From Thalassovita sp. (GTDB lineage: Bacteria > Bacteroidota > Bacteroidia > Cytophagales > Flammeovirgaceae): a DNA stretch of 33,243 nt. The stretch is taken from positions 1 to 33,243 of the forward strand of contig PBYL01000424.1 of assembly GCA_002729595.1 (NCBI GenBank), given 5' to 3'. Below are positions 33,049 through 33,243 of the stretch, in pieces (position 1 is the first letter of the stretch; every line of letters starts with the position of its first letter). The notes beneath the pieces were generated by a model. That model worked only from the letters and a program-made list of their open reading frames with translations, made no database searches and had not been told where the DNA came from. Both the position numbers and the translations under genes were made by a program.

Positions 33049-33225
33049 CAATCTTCAGTGAACAGTCAACAGTTATCAGTTGTCAAAATACGATGACTGA
33101 TAATTGCTCTCTAGTAACAGTAAATGAAATACTGTAATCTGTTAACTGCACACTGTTAACTGTAAACTGATACATGTTCACTGATACCTGATTACTGCTA
33201 ACTGTAACCACCTGTTAACTGAAAA
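33049..33225. repeat. Degenerate repeat cluster of CTGTTAACTG-like units
   Basis: CTGTTAACTG occurs at 33139-33148, 33153-33162 and 33212-33221, with many partial forms around it (AACAGTCAACAG, CAGTTATCAG, ACTGATAC). Units contain the palindrome GTTAAC and can pair with each other, so the spacer could form several stems. It fills almost the whole gap between the flotillin gene and the next start codon. It looks like a decayed simple-repeat array; no protein or RNA gene. Confidence 0.7.
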
Positions 33226-33227
33226 AA

Positions 33228-33243
33228 ATGGAACAAAATACAA
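33228..33243 (+). CDS. First codons of a further gene (cut by the window end)
   Basis: An ATG after a run of As begins a frame reading MEQNT and runs off the window. Its position, direction and A-rich leader fit the third gene of the YqiJ-like/flotillin operon. In related genomes, as I recall, a large ATPase gene often follows, but five residues cannot identify it. Confidence 0.4.

Overview
The window looks like the chromosome of a member of the Bacteroidota, most likely a marine or environmental Cytophagales-type bacterium. The reasons are the AT-rich sequence, TAnnTTTG-type -7 promoter boxes, a SusC/SusD pair controlled by an ECF sigma/FecR pair, many '-Q/-C' secreted proteins and lipoproteins, and a tmRNA encoding a GEENYAMAA tag. 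The genus cannot be named from sequence alone.

Region 1 (1-6533) is the right part of an integrated mobile element lying against the 3' end of ssrA (tmRNA). It reads: an XRE repressor-like gene on the minus strand, an operator region full of palindromes, a divergent excisionase-like HTH gene, a primase-helicase with its own operator-like dyad, an origin-like array of 11-bp-phased inverted iterons, a RepB-family primase, a multi-pass membrane protein of unknown function, and a tyrosine integrase whose gene ends 79 bp from ssrA. No relaxase, capsid or conjugation gene is visible. The layout resembles a phage satellite (PICI-like) or a small replicating integrative element. Its left end is outside the window. 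This is the best candidate for an undescribed system here.

Region 2 (6533-9400) is housekeeping: ssrA, ilvE, an inositol monophosphatase-family gene and tRNA-Arg(CCT), the last with a recognisable promoter and a strong terminator behind it.

Region 3 (9414-15307) holds single genes: two tandem paralogous beta-barrel proteins, an unknown gene that may be broken by an in-frame stop, an exported unknown, a secreted cyanophycinase-like peptidase, a discoidin-domain lipoprotein, a GNAT acetyltransferase and a DUF1877-like protein.

Region 4 (15372-27064), all on the minus strand, is a polysaccharide utilization locus. ECF sigma, FecR anti-sigma, SusC with an STN signalling domain, and SusD come first and end at a terminator. 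A GH172 (DUF2961) enzyme, a clan GH-A-like lipoprotein with an N-terminal discoidin-like region, and a formylglycine sulfatase follow. Together they suggest sensing, import and desulfation/hydrolysis of a sulfated furanoside-containing glycan.

Region 5 (27323-29219) is a three-gene minus-strand operon of two beta-barrel proteins and a lipoprotein. A 1.06-kb gene-poor stretch follows. Region 6 (30284-33243) is a YqiJ/NfeD-like OB-fold membrane protein with an Asp-rich segment, a YqiK-type flotillin, a repeat-rich spacer, and the first codons of a further gene.
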